A DNA stretch of 64,000 nucleotides. Origin: Aulostomus chinensis (taxonomy: Eukaryota > Chordata > Actinopteri > Syngnathiformes > Aulostomidae). Position 1 is the first letter of the stretch; each line of letters begins with the position of its first letter. The position numbers and the translations under genes were made by a program. The stretch spans positions 9,561,001-9,625,000 of the forward strand of contig JBBMOA010000018.1 of NCBI GenBank assembly GCA_037954235.1. Direction: 5' to 3'. Shown piece after piece: positions 47,399 through 60,450 of this stretch. The notes under the pieces were generated by a model, which was not told the DNA's origin, searched no databases, and saw only the letters and a list, made by a program, of their open reading frames with translations.

Positions 47399-49556
47399 AC
47401 GGACGTCGTCTGGAGCCCTCGTTTTTCTTTTTAAAGAAAAAATACTTCTGGAAAACATTGTACTACCATCAGGTAGGCTGCAGTTCAAGTGTAGATGCTC
47501 ACATTACGCCAGGCCTTTAACTCGACAAAAGATGCTACGAAGTCACTTCTTTGCTGCTTTTCATCCTCTTTATATCAATTTCAGTCCATTCTTCTTCTTC
47601 ACAAAGATATTACAATTATGGCTGTACAAGTAGAAAAACACAGGCTAACTATTTATTGGTTACCATGGAGATGAACAGTATAGGTCTTTCTATTTCTGCA
47701 GTTTTTGTGTAGTAATTTGAGCCTTGCATTTGAACATTTGTAACCGAAAGCCGCTATATTGATTATGTGTACATTTCTGTAGAATCGTGTTCTCGTAGTT
47801 TAACAAAAAAAATTTTAGAAACAAAATTGACAGCTTTCTAAAAACGGAAATATTAATTTACTGCTCTTCACTATGAACTCTAGCAACAACAACAAAAACG
47901 AAGAAAACAATGATATTATAGTCGATTCTGTGAGGCTTTTTAAGACTTCTGCATCCTAATGTTGTACTCTATGTAAATACAATTAGTTGCATGGTTTGGA
48001 GGATTCCATTCAAGTGGAAACATTGCTGATTGGGCAGCATTTGATCAACCAACCAATGCAAGCTTCGTAGACTCTGGAAATAGAAGAATACCAGAGACTA
48101 GTTGTTGCAAAGCTTAACAGGAGCCAAAATAGTATTTCGCAGCATTTTAAAATGCACTTGGCATTTGGTTGATGCCCAAGTGAAGACAATAATAGCTGCA
48201 GAGTGTTGTGACTTTTAGAAAAAAAAAGTGAAACGTTAACTTCATCCCTCTCGGCGAGTGCATTATTCATGACTCTCAGCCTTTTGGAGCAAAAAGTCGC
48301 AGCAAAAAAATACAACATGAAGCACTTTGCAATGCTGTAAAATTGACTGTGTTGAATTTTTGGAAAAGTCCTCGCTTATGCTTCGGTAAATGAGCGTCTT
48401 TTTATTTTTAACTGAAGCATCAATGCAGAATGTGTGAAGGCAGTCATTGAGAAAACGGCCACGGCGATCAAATTAGACGAAATATCGGTAGTTTTCTCTG
48501 TTATACAATGAAACCTCAAATCACTGTGCTGTGGGACATTAAAATCAGTCCGTGTTCACACAAGTCTTGAACTTCAAAGTGTAGTGAGTGAGCCTGAGGT
48601 CTATTTTGACCGCCTGCTTCGGAATGTAAATGAAGCACATCAGGAGTCAGGAGACAGAAAAGCAATAGTGTAAATTGCCGCAGACGAACTGGGTAGAACT
48701 GAGAAATTCCTGACCAGCACAGCCGATGTATTCATTCATGCAAATACGAAACAAAGAAAACAGGATGTGAAAATGCTCTTGTGGTATCCCCGCGGTTCTG
48801 TTATGGTGACAGAGGGACGTATTTATTTGTTATTCAAAGCAAATGTTGAAAATAGCTGTGAAGTGCAGAGTGAACAATGAGGATTTTTTTTTCTGACTCA
48901 ACAATCTAGATCATGATTGGAGAGAATGTTGAAGGGGCACTGTCACACGCGTCTTCCCTGACAACAGGGTCCGTGCTGACGCAAAGGATGTTCCTGACTG
49001 TCAGACGCCCACTAACACTCAAAACTGATACATTGTGTAAATCCTGAGCGATGACTGGCAATGTGAACAAATTCAAAGTCCGCAATTCAGTTTTGTTTTG
49101 CAAAAATATAATGTGATTATGTACCACGAAGCAGAGAAAATTAAAATCGTCAAACTGCCAGTGTTTGTACATGGAACCTAACCTGAAAATGTCTTGTTTG
49201 TTCTTTTGTAATACTCTTATACAGATTTTATCAACCAAAACTAATCAAACTGACCAAAATTCCGACTTGAACTTCCAGCTGTTTCTTCAGCTACAGTGAG
49301 TCTGCAGAAATCCCCACATACTGCTCTTGCTTAGCATCAGCAGATTAATCAATAGTTTAGTTTTAATTAACCTGTATATAATCCTGCCAACAGAAACTTG
49401 CTGACTTTACAAAACCTTCACATTGGAGCACAATGCTGCTAATGCTTTTAACTAAAGGCAATGCGACTAAAATGCAACTAAAATTTCAATGCATTTTAGT
49501 CCAAGAACTGGAATTAAATCCCAAAAAACAAGAACGAATGGCTAAAATTAAATTAA
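47399..49556 (+). other. tmem235 3' UTR and following intergenic DNA
   Basis: No coding signal after the stop. No AATAAA is seen within about 1 kb; an ATTAAA variant at 48538-48543 is the nearest candidate polyadenylation signal. The 3' end of the transcript is not settled. Confidence 0.4.
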
Positions 49557-49795
49557 ATTTCTCTCCTGGTACTTCGGCTTCCTCCCACAGGCCAAAAACA
49601 TGCACATGAGGACGAGGCTGATTGATACTCTAAATTGACCGTAGGTGTGACTGTGAGTGTGAATGGTTGTCTGTCTCTATGTGCTGGCCCTGTGATGGAC
49701 TGGTGACCTGGCCAGGGTGAACCCGCCTCCCGCCTGAAAGCCACTGGGATAGGGTCCAGCCCCCCTGCAACCTTAATAGGATAAGCAGAAGAAAA
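49557..49795 (+). mobile_element. tRNA-derived SINE, copy 2, truncated at its head
   Basis: On the + strand it carries the body shared with copies 1 and 3 (CTTCCTCCCACAGGCCAAAA, ATTGATACTCTAAATTGACC, GGTTGTCTGTCTCTATGTG, TGGGATAGGGTCCAGCCCC) but lacks the tRNA-like head with its A and B boxes. Opposite orientation to the other two. No clear target-site duplication. Confidence 0.75.
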
Positions 49796-52637
49796 CTGTA
49801 ATTAAGATTGCACAACTTTGATATTTTAAAAAGTTTAATTGTGACAGACTTAAAAGCCTGCCTGGGATTATAGACCTGCCCTGAACACACTACTAAATGA
49901 AACTACTCAATGCTATAATGGGAAAAGCATTGCCAGAGTCTTTGCTAAAGGGGCTCACGGTGGAGAGAGACAACATTAAAAGCTGTACTTACTTTTGCCT
50001 GATTTGTTCCCTGATTTATTGTGGAATCAAAACCCAAACCATGAAACATTGTGTCCACTCAGCTGTTTGCATGGCAGCTTCCTGTCCTGGAACCTCCCCT
50101 GGCTTCTGAGAGGGGCGATAAAGAAACGACTGAAGCGCAGCAGCTCAGTATTGCACCCCCCATATATTAAGGCTGCTGAAATCCCATTAAACTTTTATGG
50201 TACATAATTCAATCCACTGTGGTTGAGGAACACCAACGTTGATGTTTGGCCATTTTTCTTTGAGCTATGCCCTTGCACTCACTTCGCAGTCATTTTGACT
50301 CTGGAAGAGCTCTTGGTTCTTGTGAATTTACTGAAGAAAGACTTTTCCTTCTATTAGAACTCCTTCCCTTCATCAAAAAAACGTACCCTTGAGATTCAAA
50401 CAATCAGTCCAGTTATAAGTCAGTAAGGTGTTGAACAGGCTTCTCTGTCTGAAATTCATTTTTTAACAAATGTGCACCCCCCCCCCACACACACACCCCA
50501 TTTTTCTGTATCTTCTCTGTGTGATTGCTGAAACACATTTTGATTAAGAATGGCTTGTTTTGCAGGACTCCACAAAAAAAAAAAAAAAAAATCAATGGGG
50601 TTCCATTTATTCTGTATTGTTTTCGTTAGCCGTCAGGGGGCTTCATCGTCATAAAGTTTCAGGTTTCATCATGTTACATTTTAGAATTCATGGAACACGT
50701 ATTTCATCAAACATTTGCCTTAAGGTTAAGGTATTTTATAAAGGGGCGATATTAATGATGGAGACGCAAATGTAAGCCGTAGAGCGTGAACTAACAGCTG
50801 CGTTTATCGATTCACCTCGTGAAGCCCGTTTTACTCCACGTGCCGTCGTTGCTTTTTTCCAGCAGGTCAATCGTGAATGAATAAGCCGATCACTCAAATG
50901 TTAACGTGAAGTGAACTTATCACCGCCTTAAGGGCAACATTCTCTCTTACTGACAGATTTTCACATTACAGAGAAGGATGACGGCCTTGTGGAGAGCCAC
51001 GTTGCAACTTTGATGGAGTAGGTAAATGAAAACGGATTCCAGCGTAACAGAAAATGTCTTGTTTTTTTTACCGTGACACGTTCAAACTGCTGAACCACAT
51101 GGTTTTTATCAGTCGATGTAACTCATGGGACTGTAACTCCAAATGTGTAGGATTTGAAAGATGCATTTACACCTCAGCTTCACTGGAGACGATCACACCT
51201 GTGGTTCATTAGTAGGAGCTAACCACACACACACACACACACACACCCCTTGCTTTCATTTCAAACACCAGAGGAACTGCTACTTAAAATAAAATTCATC
51301 AGAGTGCAAGGAAGCACTTATCATCAAATGTGTAATTCTGAGGCCTGTGGTATACAAGCTACATTTATCACAGCGGCCTCAGAGAAAAAAACATCCACGT
51401 AATGCAGCATGTAATGTTTAAAATGATATGGTAGCACCAGAGAAATGGAAAAAAAAATTGAAGAGGAAGATTTTTTCTTTTTATGTACCTTGCATGTGAA
51501 GAATAAGGTTGGAAAAGTCATTTCATCAGGTAATTAGAAGTGACTGACCCCCGGCTGGGACGAGAGCGCCAGCACCCTGCTGTGTGGACGTGAATATCTG
51601 TAGTGGTGCAGCTGTTTCCCTAACTAGCAGCTGCATAATACCAGTAACATAGCTAAAGCTTATTCTTAGTTCGACTTTGCAAAATAAAACACCAGTAATC
51701 CAGAATAGTGTTGCTGTATTTCTTTGCTAGGCTTTACTGCTTGAAACAGTGACCTTTGACCTGTTTAATTTGAATCCTCGAGTTCCACTGGATGTTTGTG
51801 GCGTCGGGTATTTCAAGGAATTTCTTAAAGATATTCCTGTGTTATTTGAAAAAAAAAGGAAAAATGGACACAGGATATTTTTGTTTAATTCGAAAAAAAA
51901 ATCAATCCCTCAAGTTGTTGCTAAGATATTGTAATTAAAAGAATGTTTGTTCTTTTCCTAACCTCATATTAGTGATTTTTTTTATGTCTAAACATATCCA
52001 GACCTTGACATAAAAAACAAAATCTTATTTTCCAACACTTCATTTAATTTCAAAACTACAAAATGAAGTTATCCGCTGCCTAGACTGATGCGTTGTACCA
52101 GGAATTTCATGTATGCCCCACTGAGGGAGCCTTATTTACTTTCTATTGGCAATGTTTCTATGGATCTGGCACAAAATGTGAACAGCTGTGGTGCCAGAGG
52201 TCGGGGTCGTTTCACGTTCGCTCTGTGAGAGCAGGTCGGTATTTTCAACATGACCTCTGATGAAACAAATTGCAGGGTGTGCTTTGGTGACGATGACAGA
52301 ATAATAATGGTCTCATGGAGGGAACCAAGTACAGTGGTCTTCTGTAGAAACTGGATGTGTATCACGAGTGAACACAACAATAAGGGGCTGCAAGATTTGC
52401 CTTAATCTACACCTAAAAACTGGAAGAAACTTGCATCTTTTGATAAAACAAAGGTGAGATCTTCTGCATGCCTTCCTGGAGTAAAACAGTACGATGTACA
52501 GGTATGATTGTCAAGGCTGTCCATTTTTAGATCCATTTCAAACCAACCCTTATAGGAATCCAGTATTACCCGTAGAATATGTGTGATATAAATAATAGAT
52601 CCTCATTGGTAGACGGAGACAGCGATGTGGTCAAGTC

Positions 52638-52660
52638 TCTCTCTCTCTCTCTCTCTCTCA
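52638..52660. repeat. (CT)n microsatellite
   Basis: About 11 CT dinucleotides. Confidence 0.9.
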
Positions 52661-53062
52661 GTCTCCCTCCAGGGCAGCTAGGCTACAAGGAAATTGATGA
52701 TTAATTCAACCAAAAAAAAAAAAAAATTTCATCTCCGCACCCTGATTCAGGCTATCTTTTTTCCTGTTGTGGCATCTACTCAAACCTCTGACTAGTTCTG
52801 ACACCTCACTGCATCGCATTGCTTCACCCAGGCAGATGGTCTCAGGATTGAGTGGTCTCATAAACCAAGGAGGGACTCAGTCCCTGGAGGAACGTGAATA
52901 AATGTGTTTTCTTCTACTTGGAAACACTTGAAAAGTTAATTAGAGCTGTCCCTTGTTCAGTGAGTGCCAATAGTAATGGGATCATTCTAGAAATTGAAGA
53001 TGCCATGGATGCCATTTTCATTTGTTCCTTCAGATGGAAATATGGGCTGTTCAGGTAAGTGC

Positions 53063-53087
53063 TGAGAGAGAGAGAGAGAGAGAGACA
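53063..53087. repeat. (GA)n microsatellite
   Basis: About 11 GA dinucleotides followed by a few GACA units. Confidence 0.85.
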
Positions 53088-53261
53088 GACAGATCAAAGA
53101 AAGATGGATGCATAAATCATGTAGCAGCACCAGAGTACATCAATACAAGAGGAAACGCTGAGAAAAGCAAACCAAGAGAAGAAGCTGTGGATCCGAGAGC
53201 TGAAAACAAAATTATATGATAACTAGAAATACTGCACCAAGGTTGTAATGCTCTCTGATAT

Positions 53262-53545
53262 GTGCCTGTTGACCTTTGACCTTTGACCTATGACCACAAC
53301 TCATTTTTCAGATCATCCTTGAGTCCTAGTGGCCATTTACTTGAAATTTGGAGAAATTCCCTAAAGGTCTTCGAGAGGTAACGGTGAACTTTGGCCTTTG
53401 ACCACCAGAATCTTTTCAGTTCATTCTTGAGTCCCAGTGGACCAAATTTGTAGCAGTACTCTACAAATCCCTTAAGACTTTCCAGAGAAAGAACGGGTCA
53501 GAACATACAGCCAACCTGAAAACACAATACCCCTTCTGCAGCATT
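53262..53545. repeat. interspersed repeat built of a tandem TGACCTTTGACC-containing unit
   Basis: Two related units follow each other: each has a TTTGACC block (53270-53295 and about 53393-53404), then a TTGAGTCC..AGTGG segment, then AATTTG and AAATCCC or AAATTCCC. The type, beginning with repeated TTTGACC and ending in CCTGAAAACA, is a common dispersed fish repeat. Family not assigned. Confidence 0.55.
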
Positions 53546-55529
53546 GCAGATTCCTGTCCCGTCGTTCCGTTTATTATTGATTTGCTAATTAATAAAATCA
53601 ATAATATTTCATTAACTGTAATTCTCACAATTGAATTGTCGATAAATTGTTTACTTTAAATTATGAAGAGTGAATATTGATGCTTTGCAGCTCACAAGTG
53701 AACCTCCAATTCCAATAAGCTTGTTATTATGTAAATATCTCATCTGTCATGCATTAAATTGATTATTGAGACTGAATAACTTGACTGCTCGGTAGTTACT
53801 GTTGGGCCGACAACAACAACAAGATTTTACATGCACTTGTTTTACTGAACATTTTTCTGGGAGAGCAAAGGTTGTGAGGAAGCTTCCGATGACCAGCTCT
53901 GAACACCTGTTGTAATGGCGCAATTTCCATTTTAAGTTTCATAAATATGTAAAAACGACTAGCAGCTTGATTTAAACGCTGTATGACGTGAGACCTGAAT
54001 GACTTGTATCACGCTCTTCAACGCTGGTAAAGACGTGACATTGTGGACCCAATTATTTGAAGACAACCGGTTGAAAAATGTCTTAATTTGGGGCTTGAAA
54101 AATATTGGACACCAATGACTGTAGATAGAATAATCAAGAAAGAAGTGCAAAGACCATAATGAATAGTAGAATGGATCACACATTACCCTGTCTGAATAGT
54201 AATGTCCCATGTACTATTAATGAAAGCTACACAATGCCCACAGCCCGAGAGAAATGAAGGTGCAGAGACACCACCACACAAACAGTTTTATTTTTCCAGC
54301 ACCTTTAACCCAACCTCTCTGTCTCCTTCACTTTCTCTATCTTCCTGAGTTAATTTCAAGGGACATATTGTCCCTTTCAAAGCCAAATGCATTCTTATCT
54401 CCCCACTGCAGCTTCCTTCATAACCCAACTGAACGGCTGGCAACCACCGTCCACATGTGGCTAATAAGGTTAAATGAGGCCAGCAAATTAGGAATTCTAT
54501 GAAATAAATTGTGGGTGAGAAGGAGCCACCCTCATCCTCTCCTGTCTGAAAAATATCATGCAGGGTGCCTGCAGAGGTTGCACTGCCGTCATGCCTTCCA
54601 GAGACGTGTAACCCAATATACCATGATACGCATGGGCTCTAATTTGATTCAAGATACAGGTACTGTAGGTGGTGGATCCAGATGCACACTTGGAGGCACA
54701 GAAAGGAGGAGAGTGGAAATTCCTCACTGAAGCTTTCTTAAACATAGCAACCGATCCTTCAGTGGAAAACAGAAGTTGCAGCAAGAAAGGCTGAAAAACA
54801 AGGAGTTGCAACGAGACCAACATATAAAATGGTACCGTTCAGCAACAACACAAATTATAGCCCCTGAAATGGACGCATTCAAAAACCTGTAGGTCATCAT
54901 AATCCTCGCAAAGCTTGGGTTTGCTGGAGAGCTTTTGTATCACATTGCTTTGATTTTATCAAGGTGTACCTAATGAACTGACAAGAGAGCTGAGTAGAGA
55001 CAGATCAGGCACAAAGCTTCACAGCATTAAAACTAAAAGAAGTCTTAAAAAAATAGAAACTTAGAAGTGACACTCACCGAAGGGTTCATGACACCGCCTG
55101 AATTGTAATGTCTGTTCACGCCTGAGTTTAGCCGCAAGTGTTGTTTCTGTCTCTAAATCTAGAGGGTCGGGTTTATCTCTGGGTACCAAGTGAAAACTTT
55201 TTAGAAATCCTTGAAATACACAGCATTGCACAGACTACAGACAAGCATACTGCAGAGAGGTACCATTGTACTGCAAGCTAGTGCTAGGAAAGACTATGAA
55301 GCAAAGCACATTTCATTCTAGAGTAAAATAACCTGTACTTGAGCTACTTGATGGCAGCTAACATTTTAAACATATAAAAAGATTGTTTCAACACCGTTAA
55401 ACCGCAAAATATCTTAAGCTTGTGTTAGCTGGAGACACACTGCATTTCAGGCGTTTAACCACAAATGCTGATTAACTTAATCCCTGGCCTGCATTTAAAA
55501 GCTTTTTTAAAAAGGTCAAAGGTTTTTCA
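53546..55529. other. intergenic DNA, nothing recognised
   Basis: AT-rich complex sequence with no open frame resembling a known protein, no splice-consistent exon series found by eye and no notable repeat. Confidence 0.45.
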
Positions 55530-55890
55530 CCTGATTTGTGTATATTTTGGTGCGCTGAATCCAAAAAAAACACCCATTTTCTTTGATCAGGTCAAGTTTT
55601 TAAGATATGATAAGTGCACGTTTTGACCCCCGAAGTACTGTACTAATTCAAGAAAAACAAGCCTTCAACCATGATTAGCTTTTGGGTAATGTATAATCAT
55701 TATTTTCTGAAGTTTGTTAGATAAAATGCTTGCTTTTTGTGAAGCACATTATCCAAAATAAAAGGTCGTAAATAGTAATAAAGGGAGTTAATAACAATTA
55801 TTTTACAACCCCATATCTCAAAAACTCGACCTGATTGTACAAAATGAGCAGGATTTGGGGATTTTGCAGAACAAACTACCCTAGGATCAC
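55530..55890. mobile_element. foldback/MITE-like element
   Basis: Two 35-nt arms at 55575-55609 and 55812-55846 are inverted copies matching at 29 of 35 positions (shared core ATCAGGTC.AGTTTTT.AGA). The match extends weakly outward (ATCC and ATTTT on both sides). The 200 bp between the arms is non-coding. This fits an old non-autonomous DNA element; outer boundaries are approximate. Confidence 0.5.
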
Positions 55891-56806
55891 CGATCACATG
55901 CTTGACCCTTTTTTTCTTGGCAGGCCAGTCTTATAGAATATAAGCAGACTAGTTAACAGGTAACTTGGCCAAATGTTTTCATTTGGGGGGACAAAGCCAT
56001 CAGCAGACACGAGACACCAACCTAACCCTGACCCTAACCCACTCAAAAAATTACCCCCAATAGGTCCAAGATTTCCAAACTGCGGCATCCCATGAGGTTA
56101 CACACAATTACTTCTGGGAGTACGCCATCCAAAAATTGTTGCATTTTCTCAGAATCCTTTATCAACTATAAACCAGTATTTTATAATGTCCCCATGTGTA
56201 TTTTGTGAAAACCAGCCCTCCCCAAATTGGATCGGACTGTAAATATACCAGACACCAAATACTTGGCAATCTGAGGCAGAGAAGGGCTGGTCCAGACAAG
56301 TTCCCCCATTGTTCAGAACAAATAATCTCTTGCCTCAAGTATTTTGCCAAAATTGTACAAATATGAATAAATGTTTGAGACAACCTTGCCAACGGCCATG
56401 AGAGCAACAGAAACAGGCAGTGGACGCAAGACATGTGCTTAAGTCCAGTTACCGAACATCAATACCACCTGATCCGGGGAAGTACTGGCAATACTTCCAC
56501 TACCATGTCTGACAGAGCTAGCATTAGTTGTGCTAGCTTAAACACTGCTTGCATTAGCGCAGCAAGTGTCAAAACTGACAGTCCAGACCACAAATACAGT
56601 TGTGCTTGAAGAACATGATGATGATGATGTTGTTGGGTTTTTTTATTGAAATATTAGATGAATTATGAGGCTGATTAAAGGGCAAAAACTGTTATAAACA
56701 CTGTTTTGTCTTCATGCACAAGGTTCAGATTATGGTTGGTACAAGCAAGACGTGGAATATTTCAAGAGCTACAAGGTTTAGAAAAAATGAGAACCATTGA
56801 CATCTA
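55891..56806. other. intergenic DNA
   Basis: Contains a short CCTAACCCTGACCCTAACCC stretch at about 56020-56040, telomere-like in wording but far too short to be a telomere. Nothing else recognised. Confidence 0.45.
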
Positions 56807-57159
56807 CATCCATCCATCCATATTCTTCTGCTTCTCTGGAGCCTATCCCAGCAGCCTTCGGGTGAGAGGTGGGGTTCACCCTGGACAGGTCGCCAGTCCA
56901 TTGCAGGGCCAACATACAGAGACGAACAACCATTCACACTCACAGTCACACCTACGGTCAATTTAGAGTATCAATCAGCCTCGTCCCCTCTTGATGTCTT
57001 TGGACTGTGGGAGGAAGCTGGAGTACCAGAGAGAACCCACACAGGCACAGGGAGAACATGGAGACTCCACACAGGAAGATCCTGTGCTCAAGCCAGGGCT
57101 TGAACCCGGAACCTTCTTGCTGTGAGGGGACAGTGCTGACCACTGCAGCACCAAGCCAC
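56807..57159 (-). mobile_element. tRNA-derived SINE, copy 3
   Basis: Same element and orientation as copy 1. On the minus strand the B-box reads GGTTCAAGCCC (57106-57096) within GAAGGTTCCGGGTTCAAG, and the tail is a GGAT repeat. A possible short target-site duplication, ACATCTA, lies at 56800-56806 and 57160-57166. Confidence 0.8.
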
Positions 57160-59183
57160 ACATCTATAAGTAAATGCAAATAAATGACCTATAATGAAGT
57201 GAGAGATGCCCTCTAGTGGCTGTAGCAGTTAAGACTGCGGGAAAGTGGGAAAATAGAACTAGGTGATGGTTGGGTGATACCAGCATCAGACTTTGGTGCA
57301 GGACACAGTGGAGAACGATGATTTGACCCATACTGCAGCAGGAGACAGTCTTTCATTTCCTGTAGCCAATGGTGAGTGGATATCATTTTCACAGTCACTG
57401 CAGTGGGTCATTATCTTACCATTTTCAGCCACAACTCAAGTCAAAACACTGCTTTAAAAACCCACAATTGTACCTCTCCCTTTGCCAAAGGGCTCATTTA
57501 AAACCAAACCATAAAACATCATTATTGTATGACATGGGAACTGTGTCACATATATGAGAAGCGGAACGAACAACTGCTTGGAGGATTTGTTGGATGCGGG
57601 GGGGGGGGGGGGGGGGCACATTAATTAAAGGAGGGGTTGGGGAGGAAGAGGGGGATTTAGACTGAATGCCAGGTAGACAGATTGTAGCTACAGTGCTGGA
57701 TAACAGCTGTTAGGATGTTACTGGCTGATGAAACTGCCTGAATTAACACTTTGCACTTGGTTTAAGATTGGAAACATGTAAAATTGATAATCCCTTTTTT
57801 ACTGACATGCACAGCTTATCTGCAGACAGTTGATTGTCATGTCCAGTGGACTTGGATCAGTAGTGGTTGTCATGTGGAATTCCCAGTTCAATATTTGCTT
57901 TCTTTTCAGGTTATATTTTCACTCTCTACAGACTCTTGAGGGAAATATCTAGCGCTTCAGGCCCTAAATGTCCATAAATTTTATTTGCTAGCTGCTATTT
58001 TTGTCTCCTGCTTGGTTTGTTGCACAGATTTCAGTGGTGAGAGCAGTGAGCCTGAACCAAAACAATATTGTTGCAGACCATAAAATCCTGTTAATACTCT
58101 TCAAATTCACTGACTAAAGTCCAGATTGTCCATGCACTTCAAACTGAAGATATCCAAGCCATTATAAATCATAAAACCATGAATCCAGCAATACCATGGA
58201 TACAGTTAAGTTAAAGTTAAGCACAAAAACCACTGAGTAAACTAAAGTTAACAGTGTGGGGACCTACAGTATGGTGACTGATCGACGGAAACAATGCAAC
58301 TGTCATTAGTACCAAACAGGAAATTAACTGAAGTCTGTGTTTCAGGGGATTCACGGATATTGCTTTTTTTCTTGGGAGGACAATCATATGAAATCAAACC
58401 AATTAAAGTCCACAGAACTGGGGGATACTTAATGCTTGGCTGATAATAATCACATAGTTTCCACACATCACAGCTTGATTCATTTTGGCACAAATTTAGA
58501 AAAATAGCACCTTCAATGTCAAAATGAAATGCAAATTGAGGAGGAACATTGGCCCGTCGGTGGCACTATAGCTGAGATTGCCAAAGCGGTGGTGCGTGCA
58601 CCCCAGGGTGAGCAGAGTTACACCAAAAAAATCTGTAATATCCTCTTTACATTCTCAGGTGGGTGGAGATTTAGTGTTTTCCATTGTGGTGCTTTTCACC
58701 ACCCATATTTTGCAAAGACCTTTTTTCTACCTGTGATTGGCTCAAATCATGATCCTTCTCACTTCACACTCTCAAAGGCACCAAGCATTAGCCAATCAGG
58801 GGCAGGGCAGCCCTGCAGGTGGGTATTTTGAGGTTAGGCACCAAGTAAGCCTTTGTCCATTTCATCCTACTTAGTATGTTACCTTACTTGCTGGGATATG
58901 GATAAATGTTCCGCCCCACAGCCCCCTACAATGATGTCATTGAACGCAAAACATCAGCTGAAGAGAGTGTTAACTGACAGCATAGTACTAGTAATAATCA
59001 TAGCAATGCCCCCACCTGTGGGGGGTAGTGTACATGGTACATGGTAGGAGGTAGAAAGCATTGCACCTGATGATCGGACAAACTCAAGGAGGCCAAAGAC
59101 TGCGAACAGATTTCCAATCAGTTCTGTAGGAATTGCAATATTCCACTCAGGAACAAAATGGTGGACCAACAGACAGGCAGGTT
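57160..59183. other. intergenic DNA
   Basis: Holds a poly(G) tract of about 20 nt near 57598-57616 and otherwise complex sequence. A 100-codon open frame at 58529-58831 resembles nothing known. No gene called. Confidence 0.5.
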
Positions 59184-60450
59184 TTAAAGGTACAGAGTGT
59201 AACATGGTTCATGTTGGCTTGTAAAGCAAGAAAAAAAAAAAAAAGGGTAACAGACACCAAAATATTCCCTGAGGTGCTGAACACTGCATACTTACATGTA
59301 ACAAAGAAAACGTCCCACACTTCAGGCTTTAAGTATCATTTTTCATGAGTGACGTTTTGGCTGCATGGCCGAGTCACTTGGCCCCACACAGGCTCTCGCT
59401 GCACACCTGCTGGTGATTTCTAGATCAAGCTCATTGATCACAGAACTGGGTGCTGCAGCCAATCAGCTCAAATGCATCAATATATACCAGTGGAAAAAAA
59501 AAAAAACAACATTTCACATGACTAAATTCCTCATGGATGCTCCGAAAAAGTTAAGACACCAGCCCTGTTATATAGTTTCTGATGAGGTAGTCTTCTTCAC
59601 TGGTGTATGTTGATGCATTGAACAGATTGGCTGCAGCACCCATTACTGTGACTATGCAACGCACCCACGACCCGCCAAGACACGACAAAACAAAAACACT
59701 GAAATACAGGCAGAGGGCAGCACTTCTAGAGGGCTGTGGGTGATGGTTGAGCCTGGATAATGTTATGTACTTCTATATTATCACCTAAAAACACCAAGAG
59801 ATGCTCATCCGTCCGTTTATATCCAGCAGATTGGACTATTGTAATGGTCTGCTAACAGGCCTTCCTAAAAAGAGCATTAAGCAGCTCCAATTGATTCAAA
59901 ATGCTGCTGCTAGGGTTCTAGCTCGTACCAAAAGAACAGAACGCATCACACCAGTTTTGAAGACTTTACACTGGCTTCCAGTGAGCCAGAGAATAGACTT
60001 CAAAGCATTACTGTTACTATATAAATCGCTAAAGGAGTTAGCTCTCGATTACCTATGTGACATGTTTAGAACATATAAACTAAACTGTGAACTCAGGACA
60101 ACTGGTGCTTAGCAGAGTGACAAATAAACACGGAGAAGCTGCATTTAGCTACGATGCTGCAAATCAGTGGAACAAGCTACCAATGGAGGTAAAACTTTCA
60201 CCAAGCGTGGATATCTTCAAAACCAGGTTGAAAACTTTCCTCTTCTCAGGTGCCTATTCATCGTCGGCACTGACTTTCTCTCTTTTCTTTTCTCTTCATT
60301 TCATTTGATTTTACGCTAATGTCTGTCTTTTTCCTTCCTGTATTTTAATCTATTCATGTGAAGCACATTGAATTGCCCTGTGTGTGAAATGCGCAATACA
60401 AATCAATTTGCCTTGCCTTGCCTATATTTTCTGACGGACTCTACCTTTAA
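59184..60450. mobile_element. possible MITE interrupted by a LINE insertion
   Basis: The sequence TTAAAGGTA at 59184-59192 (continuing CAGAGTGTAAC) is matched in reverse complement by TACCTTTAA at 60442-60450 (preceded by GACGGACTC). The ends resemble those of common fish MITEs and enclose 1.27 kb, half of which is the L2-like fragment. The pairing is short, so this is tentative. Confidence 0.3.
59780..60421 (+). mobile_element. 5'-truncated L2/Maui-like LINE, 3' end of the reverse transcriptase ORF
   Basis: Two overlapping frames encode the C-terminal end of a non-LTR retrotransposon polyprotein: SSRLDYCNGLLTGLPKKSIK, IQNAAARVLARTKR and TPVLKTLHWLPVSQRIDFKA in 59801-60112, then NKHGEAAFSYDAANQWNKLP and FKTRLKTFLF in the +1 frame to about 60258. 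The shift lies near 60085-60115. After the stop come a short 3' UTR, GAATTGCCCTGTGTGTGAAA and a (CTTGC)n tail, the usual 3' signature. A possible 7-bp target-site duplication, CTATATT, lies at 59773-59779 and 60422-60428. The RT catalytic core is absent, so this is a dead 3' fragment. Confidence 0.85.

Larger units (their letters stand above)
49796..53268. other. intergenic DNA with simple repeats
   Basis: No gene recognised. Simple repeats present: C and AC near 50478-50498, A near 50572-50590, (CA)n near 51226-51246, (CT)n near 52638-52660, A near 52710-52724 and (GA)n near 53063-53087. Short open frames on both strands look random. Confidence 0.55.

Noticed and set aside
56020..56040. CCTAACCC-like sequence suggesting interstitial telomere repeat
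   Set aside because: Only about three imperfect units, within chance expectation.
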